NCBI GenBank assembly: GCA_934645275.1
Contig: CAKUDW010000060.1
Coordinates: 1-9,482, forward strand
Length of the DNA: 9,482 bases
From: an uncultured Clostridia bacterium
Lineage (GTDB): Bacteria; Bacillota_A; Clostridia; Christensenellales; Aristaeellaceae
Reading direction: 5' to 3'
The notes under the pieces were generated by a model, which was not told where the DNA came from, did not search any database, and was given only the letters and a program-made list of their open reading frames with translations. Positions 1 through 5,899 of this stretch are shown piece after piece. The translations under genes and the position numbers were made by a program. Within the stretch, counting starts at the first letter, position 1, and each line of letters begins with the position of its first letter.

Positions 1-11
1 GGACAGGAGCA

Positions 12-911
12 ATGGCTGAATGCATTCGTAACCGGTATGACTTCGTGATTCTGTTCGATGTGGAAAACGGTAACCCCAATGGCGATCCGGATGCCGGCAA
101 TATGCCGCGCGTTGATCCGGAGACTGGCTGCGGGTTGGTGACGGACGTGTGCCTGAAGCGCAAGATTCGCAATTATGTGCAGATGGTGAAGGAGGATGCC
201 CCCCATTACGGCATCTATATTCGCGAGAACGAACCGCTCAACCGCAGCGACCGCAGGGCGCTGGCGGAAAACGGCTATCCGGACATCAAGGATTCTGAGC
301 TGAAAACGCTGAAAAAGTCGGATAAGGACATCGACGCCAAGCTGCTCGATTATATGTGCGACCATTACTTTGATATTCGTACCTTCGGCGCGGTAATGAC
401 CACCTTCGTAAAGGCGTCGCTGAACTGCGGCCAGGTGCGCGGGCCGGTGCAGCTGGGCTTTGCGCGGAGCATCGATCCCATCATGCCGCAGGAGATCGCC
501 ATTACGCGCGTAGTCATTACCAGGGAAGAGGATGCAGTTAATAAGAACACTGAGATGGGGAGTAAATGTATCGTGCCCTACGGCCTGTATCGTGCGGAGG
601 GCTTCGTGTCGGCCAATCTGGCGCGCAAGACCACGGGCTTTTCCGAGGACGACTTGGCGCTTCTGTGGCAGGCCATCCTGAACATGTTTGAAAACGACCA
701 TAGCGCCGCCCGAGGCAAAATGGCCGTGCGTAAGCTGATCGTATTCCGCCACGACAGCGAGTTTGGCAACGCGCCGGCGTGGAAGCTGTTTGATCTGGTG
801 AAGGCAGAGCGCAAGGCGGAGGTCTCCTCGCCGCGCAGCTATGCCGACTATAATGTAACGATAGATGAGGGCAATCTTCCCGAGGGTGTGCGGTGTGAAG
901 TGATGGGGTGA
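12..911 (+). CDS. cas7: Type I-C Cascade backbone protein Cas7 (Csd2 family)
   Basis: This 299-residue protein matches the Cas7/Csd2 family of type I-C systems, whose copies line the crRNA spacer and form the backbone of the interference complex. Visible family signatures are FDVENGNPNGDPDAGNMPR (residues 15-33), a DVCLKRKIRNYV basic segment (45-56), YFDIRTFGAVM (119-129), NCGQVRGPVQLGFARSIDP (138-156) and MGSKCIVPYGLYRAEGF (182-198). These are typical RAMP-fold and RNA-contact regions. Length is normal for Csd2 and no frameshift is seen. An AGGAG at 5-9 precedes the ATG with only two intervening bases, which is short for a ribosome site. The start is kept because the N-terminus fits the family. 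The gene overlaps cas4 by four bases (GTGA), so the two are probably co-translated. The expected upstream genes cas3, cas5c and cas8c are outside the window. Confidence 0.96.
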   Translation: MAECIRNRYDFVILFDVENGNPNGDPDAGNMPRVDPETGCGLVTDVCLKRKIRNYVQMVKEDAPHYGIYIRENEPLNRSDRRALAENGYPDIKDSELKTLKKSDKDIDAKLLDYMCDHYFDIRTFGAVMTTFVKASLNCGQVRGPVQLGFARSIDPIMPQEIAITRVVITREEDAVNKNTEMGSKCIVPYGLYRAEGFVSANLARKTTGFSEDDLALLWQAILNMFENDHSAARGKMAVRKLIVFRHDSEFGNAPAWKLFDLVKAERKAEVSSPRSYADYNVTIDEGNLPEGVRCEVMG

Positions 912-1585
912 CCGATGCGGTTCGCACTGAGAGCGATCTTTCCATGACGCTGTCCGGCGTGCAGCACTATGCGTTTTGCCCACGCCAGTGGGCGCTGATC
1001 TTCATTGAACAGCAGTGGGCGGATAATCTGCGCACTATCGACGGCAGTCTGATGCACGAACGCGCGCACGATGAAACACTCATCGAGCGGCGCGGAGATG
1101 TGCTGACGGTGCGCAGCCTGCGCGTTGTATCTCAAAAGCTGCGGGTAACGGGCGTGTGCGACGTGGTGGAATTTCACCTGTCGCCCGACGGTGTTGCCCT
1201 GCAGGGACAGTGCGGCACATGGCAGCCGTATCCGGTGGAATATAAGCGCGGTGCGCCCAAGGCGCACGATGCGGATGCGCTCCAGCTGTGCGGTCAGGCC
1301 ATGTGTCTGGAAGAGATGTTGCTGTGCGATATACCGGAGGGAAGCCTTTATTACGGCGAGACCAGGCGGCGGCAGCAGGTCGAATTTACGCAGGAGCTGC
1401 GGCAGCGCGTGCGTGATATGCTCAGCGCCATGTGGGATAACATGGCGCGCGAGCATACGCCGTCGCCCAAATCGGGCAAGCATTGCAATTCCTGCTCTTT
1501 AAAGGAGATATGTCTGCCGCGTTTGCAGAAAACGCAAGCGGCGTCCGCTTATTTGCGCCAGGCGGTTGAGGAGGTGAAGGCATGA
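908..1585 (+). CDS. cas4: CRISPR-associated exonuclease Cas4
   Basis: This 225-residue Cas4 is a RecB-like, iron-sulphur nuclease that trims pre-spacers and selects for the PAM together with Cas1-Cas2. Its four cluster cysteines are visible: C24 in SGVQHYAFCPRQWAL, then C193, C196 and C202 in the C-terminal CNSCSLKEIC. The nuclease core shows H50 (SLMHERAH), D85 (TGVCDVVEF), the E111-x-K113 pair (YPVEYKRG) and Q126 (QLCGQAM), so it should be catalytically competent. The chosen start is GTG at 908, overlapping the cas7 stop as GTGA. It lacks a strong ribosome site, so translation is probably coupled to cas7. The in-frame ATG at 944 is an alternative that would still keep the first cysteine. 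The 3' end overlaps cas1 as ATGA. Confidence 0.95.
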   Translation: MTDAVRTESDLSMTLSGVQHYAFCPRQWALIFIEQQWADNLRTIDGSLMHERAHDETLIERRGDVLTVRSLRVVSQKLRVTGVCDVVEFHLSPDGVALQGQCGTWQPYPVEYKRGAPKAHDADALQLCGQAMCLEEMLLCDIPEGSLYYGETRRRQQVEFTQELRQRVRDMLSAMWDNMAREHTPSPKSGKHCNSCSLKEICLPRLQKTQAASAYLRQAVEEVKA

Positions 1586-2613
1586 GAAAGATGCTCAACA
1601 CGCTGTTTGTCACCTCGGAGGACGCCTATCTGGCGCTGGAAAATGAAAACGTGGTGATCTATAAGGAGGAAGGTAAGGCGGCGCAGTATCCGCTTCAGGT
1701 GTTGGAAAGCGTCATCAGTTTTGCCTATAAGGGAGCGAGCCCTGCGCTGATGGGAGCGTGCGTCGAGCGCGGCATAGGGCTGAGCTTTTTAACGCCGAAC
1801 GGACGTCTACTGGCACGCGCAGCGGGTGCATCCAGGGGCAACGTGCTTTTGCGTAAGGCACAGTATCGCGTTTCAGACAGCCTGCCTGAAAGTTGCCGCG
1901 TGGCGCGCAGTCTGATATTTGGTAAGGTATACAATAGTCGATGGGTACTGGAACGGACCCTGCGCGACCACGCATTGCGCGTGAATGTGGACAAGCTGCG
2001 CGAAGCGTCCATGCATTTGCAGGCGCAGCTGCCGCTTTTGCTTGCAGCGGAAGAACTGGACGGTCTGCGCGGTATGGAAGGCGAGGCTTCCGCATGCTAT
2101 TTTGGCGTGTGGGATGAAATGATACTGAACCAGAAAACAGATTTTCGTTTTCAGGGGAGGAGCCGGCGGCCACCGCTGGATCGAGTGAATGCGGCGTTGT
2201 CCATGACGTATACGCTGTTGACGCACGATTGCACTGCCGCACTGGAAAGCGTTGGACTAGACGCCTATGTAGGGTTCATGCATCGGGATCGCCCGGGGCG
2301 CACCTCACTGGCACTGGATCTGATGGAAGAACTGCGTGCGCCGCTGGCGGATCGACTGGTACTGACGCTCATCAATACGCGCGTTTTGCAAAAACAACAC
2401 TTTCGCATCCAGTCCGGCGGCGCGGTGCTGCTAACGGACGATGGCCGTAAGCTGCTGCTGAATGCGTGGCAGAGCCGTAAAAAGGAAGAGATCACACATC
2501 CCTACTTGAAGGAAAAGCTATCTTGGGGCCTGATCCCATATGTGCAGGCGCTCCTGCTGGCGCGGTATCTGCGCGGCGATCTGGATGCGTATCCGCCGTT
2601 TTTATGGAAGTGA
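1582..2613 (+). CDS. cas1: CRISPR integrase Cas1 (type I-C)
   Basis: This 343-residue Cas1 is the metal-dependent integrase that, with Cas2, inserts new spacers at the leader end of the array. The N-terminal beta domain begins with MLNTLFVTSEDAYLALENEN (4-23), typical of type I-C Cas1. In the helical catalytic domain E168 (GMEGEASACYF), H234 (GFMHRDRPGR) and the D246/E249 pair (SLALDLMEELR) match the conserved acidic and His metal ligands, so the active site appears intact. LLLARYLRGD near residues 324-333 and the terminal PPFLWK are also familiar for this clade. GAGGTGAAGG at 1571-1580 gives a good ribosome site for the ATG, which overlaps the cas4 stop. The downstream gap to cas2 is 13 bases. 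Confidence 0.97.
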   Translation: MRKMLNTLFVTSEDAYLALENENVVIYKEEGKAAQYPLQVLESVISFAYKGASPALMGACVERGIGLSFLTPNGRLLARAAGASRGNVLLRKAQYRVSDSLPESCRVARSLIFGKVYNSRWVLERTLRDHALRVNVDKLREASMHLQAQLPLLLAAEELDGLRGMEGEASACYFGVWDEMILNQKTDFRFQGRSRRPPLDRVNAALSMTYTLLTHDCTAALESVGLDAYVGFMHRDRPGRTSLALDLMEELRAPLADRLVLTLINTRVLQKQHFRIQSGGAVLLTDDGRKLLLNAWQSRKKEEITHPYLKEKLSWGLIPYVQALLLARYLRGDLDAYPPFLWK

Positions 2614-2626
2614 GGGGGAAGATGGC

Positions 2627-2917
2627 ATGTTGGTTTTGATTACCTATGATGTCAGTACCGCAAATGCCGAAGGCAAGCGCCGCTTGCGCCAGGTGGCCAG
2701 AAAGTGCGTTGCTCATGGTCAACGAGTGCAGAATTCAGTATTTGAGTGCAGCCTGGATGCGGGGCAGCTTCGCATGCTGCAGGCAGAGCTGACGGTGCTG
2801 ATCGATCCCAAGACAGATAGCCTGCGCTTTTATTCGCTGGGCAACCGGTATCAGTCAAAGGTGCAGCATATCGGTGCGCATCCCACTTATCAGCCGGATG
2901 ATGTACTGATGGTATGA
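2627..2917 (+). CDS. cas2: CRISPR adaptation protein Cas2
   Basis: This 96-residue protein starts MLVLITYDVST, the first beta strand of the Cas2 ferredoxin-like fold, with the conserved Asp at residue 8. The segments RLRQVARKCVAHGQRVQNSVFEC (residues 19 to 41, quoted in part as QNSVFEC), SLRFYSLG and the C-terminal PDDVLMV follow the usual type I-C pattern. In the Cas1-Cas2 complex the Cas2 dimer acts mainly as a structural bridge that fixes spacer length. The ATG at 2627 is preferred because GAGGGGG at 2612-2618 is correctly spaced (8 bases). A longer in-frame reading from 2540 only adds 29 residues overlapping the cas1 end and destroys the normal N-terminus. It is the last cas gene before the leader. 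Confidence 0.95.
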   Translation: MLVLITYDVSTANAEGKRRLRQVARKCVAHGQRVQNSVFECSLDAGQLRMLQAELTVLIDPKTDSLRFYSLGNRYQSKVQHIGAHPTYQPDDVLMV

Positions 2918-2947
2918 GACGATCGGGTGCGAGGTGGAAGTGATCAT

Positions 2948-2977
2948 AAAATCGCAGGGAGCTTCGCGCCGCATTTT
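2948..2977 (+). terminator. Possible weak terminator after cas2
   Basis: An imperfect stem-loop starts 31 bases after the cas2 stop. AAAAT and GC at 2948-2955 can pair with GC and ATTTT at 2971-2977, and GG..GC pairs with GC..CC around a TTC loop. Bulges and one A-G mismatch interrupt it. The 3' side ends in TTTT. It could partly end the cas transcript before the leader, but the stem is poor, so this is a tentative call. Confidence 0.25.
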
Positions 2978-3020
2978 GCCTGTTATTCATGTGAAAATAG
3001 GCGGGTTTAACTTGAGTGTC

Positions 3021-3053
3021 TTCAGCAATGTTGCTGAAAGTTGCGGAAGTTGC
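3021..3053. repeat. Leader palindrome and phased TTGC motifs
   Basis: TTCAGCAA, two bases (TG), then TTGCTGAA form a perfect 8-bp inverted repeat at 3021-3038. TTGC recurs at 3031, 3041 and 3050, so it sits once per 9-10 bp. AAGTTGC is repeated directly at 3038-3044 and 3047-3053. One-turn spacing of short motifs next to a palindrome, 35-70 bp ahead of the first repeat, fits a protein-binding site. The binding protein is not known from the sequence. Confidence 0.5.
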
Positions 3054-3088
3054 ATAATGCCGTAGGGCAGATATTGTCAACTTTTGCT

Positions 3089-3792
3089 GTCGTTCCCCGC
3101 ACGGGGAACGTGGATTGAAATGTGTCCGTACGGCCCAGCTCCACGCCCTCGATATTGTCGTTCCCCGCACGGGGAACGTGGATTGAAATCGCGTCGTAGG
3201 CGGCCGCGTCAGCCTCGACGTTGTCGTTCCCCGCACGGGGAACGTGGATTGAAATAAGTATAAACGATGACGGTATGGTAATACCGGTAAGTCGTTCCCC
3301 GCACGGGGAACGTGGATTGAAATCGGCGACTATCGCGGCGAGATGACCAGCATCTTCGGTCGTTCCCCGCACGGGGAACGTGGATTGAAATTTCGCGCTC
3401 GAGGTCAAACGGCCCAAATTGGGGCGGTCGTTCCCCGCACGGGGAACGTGGATTGAAATCAGTATCCAGCGCCCGCCGTCAAAGCGGATCGCCGTCGTTC
3501 CCCGCACGGGGAGCGTGGATTGAAATCGGTAAGTTGACAGCATTTGCGAGCATTGCGCCTGTCGCTCCCCGCACGGGGAACGTGGATTGCAATACGCTGG
3601 ACACGGCACTGCACATCTGGGATGAGGTCGTTCCCCGCACGGGGAACGTGGATTGAAATACATACTCAGCTTCTTCGAACGTATAGTAGTGGGGTCGTTC
3701 CCCGCACGGGGAGCGTGGATTGAAATGCAATTTTTGTGTTGCTATCGCTTACACCCCAAGTCGTTCCCCGCACGGGGAGCGTGGATTGAAAT
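3089..3792 (+). CRISPR. Type I-C CRISPR array, 11 repeats and 10 spacers
   Basis: Repeats are 33 nt and start at 3089, 3157, 3223, 3291, 3359, 3427, 3494, 3561, 3627, 3694 and 3760. The consensus is GT, then stem CGTTCCCC, loop GCAC, stem GGGGAACG, then the 11-nt tag TGGATTGAAAT. This is the familiar type I-C repeat, in which Cas5c cuts at the stem base and leaves the tag as the crRNA 5' handle. Spacers 1-10 are 35, 33, 35, 35, 35, 34, 34, 33, 34 and 33 nt, all different. Repeats 1-6 and 9 are identical. Repeats 7, 10 and 11 have A20 changed to G. Repeat 8 has T5 changed to C and A30 changed to C. The array is transcribed left to right from the leader. No further repeat is seen after 3792. 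Confidence 0.99.
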
Positions 3793-3843
3793 TATGTAAT
3801 AGTTACCAACCTGCAAAACATAGTTTCACTGATTCTTGCCCTC

Positions 3844-3876
3844 AAAAAAGCGGGAGCGGCTCAATGCCGCTCCCGC
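3844..3876 (-). terminator. Intrinsic terminator of htrA
   Basis: Read on the minus strand, a perfect 11-bp GC-rich stem (GCGGGAGCGGC paired with GCCGCTCCCGC, 5-base loop) is followed directly by six T residues. It lies 21 bases after the htrA stop codon and is a textbook rho-independent terminator. On the plus strand the same hairpin is followed by AGGGAATTT, not a U-tract, so it would be a poor stop for transcripts leaving the array. Confidence 0.88.
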
Positions 3877-3897
3877 AGGGAATTTGCCTTTCAGGAA

Positions 3898-5226
3898 TCA
3901 GTTCTGCGCGTCGTCCTCGGGCAGTTCCAGCGTAACCTTTACGGTTACGAAGTTGTAGCCGCCGCTGACGTTCAGGTCGGTCACGGTGTTGCTGCTCTGG
4001 CTAGAGGAATCATTGCCGTCGTTGCCATTGCTGTTGCCGTCATTGCCGTAACCGTAGCCATAGCCGCCGTAGTTGCGGCCGTAACCGCCGAAGAAGTTGC
4101 CGAACATATCGTTGCCGTAGTTGTAGTTATTCGAAACCGGATATACGCTGTCGTAGCGCACCACAGTCACGGATACCTCATCGCCCGCCTTGTACTGGTC
4201 CAGCACTTTTGTCAGCTCACGGAAGCTGGTTACGCGTTCATCGTTGATGGCATAGATGAAGTCGTACTGCTTCAGACCGGCCTTCTCAGCAGGACTGCCG
4301 GCGTTCACACCATAGATGCATACGCTGGCCGGAGGATAGTTTCCGGTAGGCTCGTTCGGGCCGTCGTAGTCGGCCACGGTCACGCCCATCTGCGGGCGAA
4401 TGACCTTGCCGTTTTCAATCAGCTGCATCGCGATCGGGTAAGCGGTTTCCACCGGGATGGCGAAGCCCAGACCTTCGAACGAAACGCTGGAATACATGCT
4501 GCCGGAATACTTCAGGGTGTTGATGCCAACCAGCTCACCCTTGTAGTTGAACAGGCCGCCGCCGCTGTTGCCGGAGTTGATGGCCGCGTCATGCTGGATG
4601 TAATCCACATTGCGGGTGGTATTGGTGGAGGATACGTCGCTGCGCTCCAGAGCGGATACGACACCCTGCGTCACCGTGTTGGCCAGAACCTCGCCGCCAG
4701 GGTTGCCAATGGCGATGACCGTGCTGCCCACGACCAGTTCATTGGAAGCACCGACCGTTACGGGTGTAAGCTGCTTTGCATCCTCTTCGCTCACCTGCAG
4801 CACCGCCAGATCCAACGAGGAATCGGAACCGACGACCGTGGCTTCCACCTTGTTGCCGTCGGGCATCAGAATCTGGTAGCTGTCGCCATTTTCAATCACG
4901 TGGTAATTGGTCAGTACGTAGCCGCCTTCTTTAATGACTACGCCGCTGCCCTGTGCGTACATCGTTTCCTTCACTTCGCCGGAGGAACGATCCCACTGCT
5001 GGGTGTTGGTGATCACGCCGACCACGCTGGAAGCGTTCTTTTGCGCCACATATACGGCCGGACTCGGATCGGATACCGGTTCAGCCGCGGCTTCGGCGTA
5101 GGCCGCCTTATTGCTCAGGAAACCACCTGCTGTCATTGCGCCGCAGATGGCGATTGCGAAGGCCAACATCAGGCTGGCGATCAGGAGTAATCCACGCCGG
5201 GAATAAACGCTGGTGTTCTTCTTCAT
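3898..5226 (-). CDS. htrA: HtrA/DegP-type membrane-anchored serine protease with PDZ domain
   Basis: This 442-residue trypsin-like protease of the HtrA/DegP (S1C) family is expected to degrade misfolded proteins outside the membrane. A basic N-terminus (MKKNTSVYSRRG) leads into a hydrophobic segment at about 13-37, either an anchor or a signal peptide; AYA at 42-44 is a possible cleavage site. The catalytic triad is H109 (TNYHVIENG), D139 (SSLDLAVL) and S221 (NSGNSGGGLFN). One PDZ domain follows from about 277. It is interrupted near residues 362-415 by an Asn/Gly/Tyr/Ser-rich stretch before the last strand FVTVKVTLELPE. The ATG at 5226 is chosen because AAAAGGAG at 5238-5245 lies 11 bases upstream. 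A TTG nine bases earlier would abut the ribosome site. The gene has its own promoter and terminator and is monocistronic. Its exact orthology (HtrA, HtrB or YyxA type) is not resolved. Confidence 0.95.
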   Translation of the reverse strand: MKKNTSVYSRRGLLLIASLMLAFAIAICGAMTAGGFLSNKAAYAEAAAEPVSDPSPAVYVAQKNASSVVGVITNTQQWDRSSGEVKETMYAQGSGVVIKEGGYVLTNYHVIENGDSYQILMPDGNKVEATVVGSDSSLDLAVLQVSEEDAKQLTPVTVGASNELVVGSTVIAIGNPGGEVLANTVTQGVVSALERSDVSSTNTTRNVDYIQHDAAINSGNSGGGLFNYKGELVGINTLKYSGSMYSSVSFEGLGFAIPVETAYPIAMQLIENGKVIRPQMGVTVADYDGPNEPTGNYPPASVCIYGVNAGSPAEKAGLKQYDFIYAINDERVTSFRELTKVLDQYKAGDEVSVTVVRYDSVYPVSNNYNYGNDMFGNFFGGYGRNYGGYGYGYGNDGNSNGNDGNDSSSQSSNTVTDLNVSGGYNFVTVKVTLELPEDDAQN

Positions 5227-5265
5227 ATTTCTCAACTCTCCTTTTCAAGTTGTTGCATCTTTCGC

Positions 5266-5298
5266 TTCAGTGAGCCCCTGTGCGGCTCGTTCTCTGAA
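5266..5298 (-). other. Possible hairpin in the htrA 5' leader RNA
   Basis: The htrA transcript would have a leader of about 75 bases. Within it TTCAG (plus-strand 5294-5298 as CTGAA) can pair with CTGAA, and GAGCC (5284-5288) with GGCTC (5272-5276). This gives two 5-bp helices separated by an uneven internal loop. It may modulate translation or mRNA stability. No known riboswitch or RNA thermometer family is recognised. Confidence 0.25.
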
Positions 5299-5307
5299 AC
5301 TGTCTGT

Positions 5308-5336
5308 ATTATAAATTCGTAGTCAGGGAAAGTCAA
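5308..5336 (-). promoter_or_regulatory. Sigma-A type promoter of htrA
   Basis: On the minus strand TTGACT (5331-5336) and TATAAT (5308-5313) are separated by exactly 17 bp. This is a near-perfect vegetative promoter, and transcription should start near 5301. It lies ahead of the htrA ribosome site with no gene between. Confidence 0.85.
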
Positions 5337-5356
5337 TGAATAAACATGCCGTAATT

Positions 5357-5374
5357 TGTGAACGAACTGTAACG
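5357..5374. promoter_or_regulatory. Candidate regulator site upstream of the htrA promoter
   Basis: TGTGAACG (5357-5364) and TGTAACG (5368-5374) form an imperfect direct repeat in which AACG recurs exactly 10 bp apart. It lies about 20 bp upstream of the -35 box. Tandem half-sites one helical turn apart are usual for OmpR-family response regulators. In bacilli htrA genes are controlled by the CssRS two-component system of that family. The link to such a regulator here is inference only. Confidence 0.3.
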
Positions 5375-5485
5375 CTTTCAGAGCGGGCTTTCCAGTTCCT
5401 TCAGGATGCAGCCGCGATGCTTTTCCGCATTGCCAGGCTCCCGGCTTCAATCCCTGAATCGATGGCTCCTGGTTTCACACATCAA

Positions 5486-5518
5486 GAAGTGGGCGGAGTG
5501 CACGGCTCTGCCCACTTC
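5486..5518. other. 13-bp stem-loop without U-tract
   Basis: GAAGTGGGC (5486-5494) pairs perfectly with GCCCACTTC (5510-5518). The stem extends inward by GGAG against CTCT with one G-T wobble, leaving a 7-base loop. It is 35 bases beyond the DUF378 stop codon (minus strand), where a terminator is expected, yet neither strand has a T-run after it. It may stop or stabilise the DUF378 transcript. The rest of the 5227-5552 non-coding stretch holds the htrA promoter and leader; I see no gene or RNA family in it. Confidence 0.4.
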
Positions 5519-5552
5519 GTTGAATGGAAAAAACTGGAAAAATCCGGCGCTC

Positions 5553-5768
5553 TTACTCAGCCGTGCGCGCGTGCGCGTCGTCGCGTTCACGGAACAGCAG
5601 TGAAATGCACCACAGCGCCGCCACGCCCACTACGGCATAGATGATGCGGCTGATCGTTGCGGTCTGGCCGCCGCAGATGTAGGCCACCAGGTCGAAACGG
5701 AACAGGCCCACCAGTAGCCAGTTGATGCCGCCGATGATGGTGAGTATCAGAGAAATACGATCCAACAT
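5553..5768 (-). CDS. DUF378 family two-helix membrane protein
   Basis: This 71-residue protein belongs to the DUF378 family (YuzA-like), whose function is unknown. Two hydrophobic helices are clear: residues 4-23, containing the family signature GGINWLLVG, and residues 41-59 (RIIYAVVGVAALWCISLLF). They are separated by a short loop with FDLVAYICGG, which is also typical. The C-terminal tail is charged (RERDDAHARTAE). An excellent ribosome site, AAGGAGGA (plus-strand 5778-5785), lies nine bases before the ATG, so the start is secure. It is transcribed alone and divergently from spoIIE. No convincing promoter was found; TATATT on the minus strand near 5830 lacks a good -35 partner. Confidence 0.85.
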   Translation of the reverse strand: MLDRISLILTIIGGINWLLVGLFRFDLVAYICGGQTATISRIIYAVVGVAALWCISLLFRERDDAHARTAE

Positions 5769-5899
5769 GTTTGTCAGTCCTCCTTGTGATGATTGCAGAG
5801 GGTATTGTTTCCTGAATTTCGCAAAATATACGTTCTTGCATGCCGCAAACCGACATAGATAGTTTCCACTTCAATTCATCCGGGAGGCAACGGAAAACC
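5769..5899. promoter_or_regulatory. Divergent intergenic region between DUF378 gene and spoIIE
   Basis: This 131-bp region must hold the start signals of two divergent genes. For spoIIE, TTGTTT (5805-5810), 16 bp, TATACG (5827-5832) is only a weak sigma-A match. In Bacillus subtilis spoIIE is switched on by Spo0A. Here TTGCGAA (minus strand, 5818-5824) differs at one position from the 0A box core TGNCGAA, too little for a firm call. The spoIIE ribosome site GGGAGG is at 5882-5887. Confidence 0.3.

Larger units (their letters stand above)
2918..3088 (+). promoter_or_regulatory. CRISPR leader
   Basis: This 171-bp non-coding stretch lies between cas2 and the first perfect repeat. It is the leader by position, and the identical leader-proximal repeats (1-6) against the variable distal ones agree with this polarity. 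It should carry the promoter for pre-crRNA and the sequences that direct Cas1-Cas2 to repeat 1. A possible promoter is TTGCTG at 3031-3036, 16 bp, then CATAAT at 3053-3058, starting transcription roughly 25 bases before the array. The -35 match is weak. The leader also holds an 18-bp palindrome and phased TTGC motifs, listed separately. Confidence 0.8.

Noticed and set aside
848..1483. 211-codon open frame antisense to cas4
   Set aside because: It is a shadow of a GC-rich gene, with no ribosome site or family resemblance, and lies fully across a well-supported cas4.
2540..2626. 29-residue N-terminal extension of cas2 overlapping cas1
   Set aside because: Cas2 proteins begin at the MLVLITYDV strand, and a good ribosome site serves the ATG at 2627.
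3256..3290. Small inverted repeat GGTAT/ATACC within spacer 3
   Set aside because: It is a five-base-pair chance palindrome inside one spacer, with no sign of function.
3022..3730. Minus-strand open frames reading through the array, with peptides such as FNPRSPCGER and ISIHVPRAGND repeated
   Set aside because: These are translations of CRISPR repeats and spacers in two frames, a known source of spurious database proteins.
4591..5190. 199-codon plus-strand open frame antisense to htrA
   Set aside because: The opposite strand encodes the HtrA catalytic domain with intact triad motifs. The antisense product resembles nothing known.
5227..5235. TTG start for htrA three codons upstream of the ATG
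   Set aside because: It directly abuts the GGAGAG ribosome site, leaving no spacing. The ATG at 5226 gives a normal MKKN signal start.
5232..5450. 72-codon minus-strand open frame just upstream of htrA
   Set aside because: It spans the htrA promoter and leader, has no family resemblance and no supporting ribosome site.
5410..5475. A stretch with tRNA-like GGCTTCAATCCC and repeated GGCTCC
   Set aside because: No acceptor, D or anticodon arms can be built, so it is not a tRNA.
5336..5644. Plus-strand open frames of 102 and 65 codons across the intergenic region and the DUF378 gene
   Set aside because: There is no ribosome site or recognisable domain, and they overlap the well-supported DUF378 gene on the other strand.
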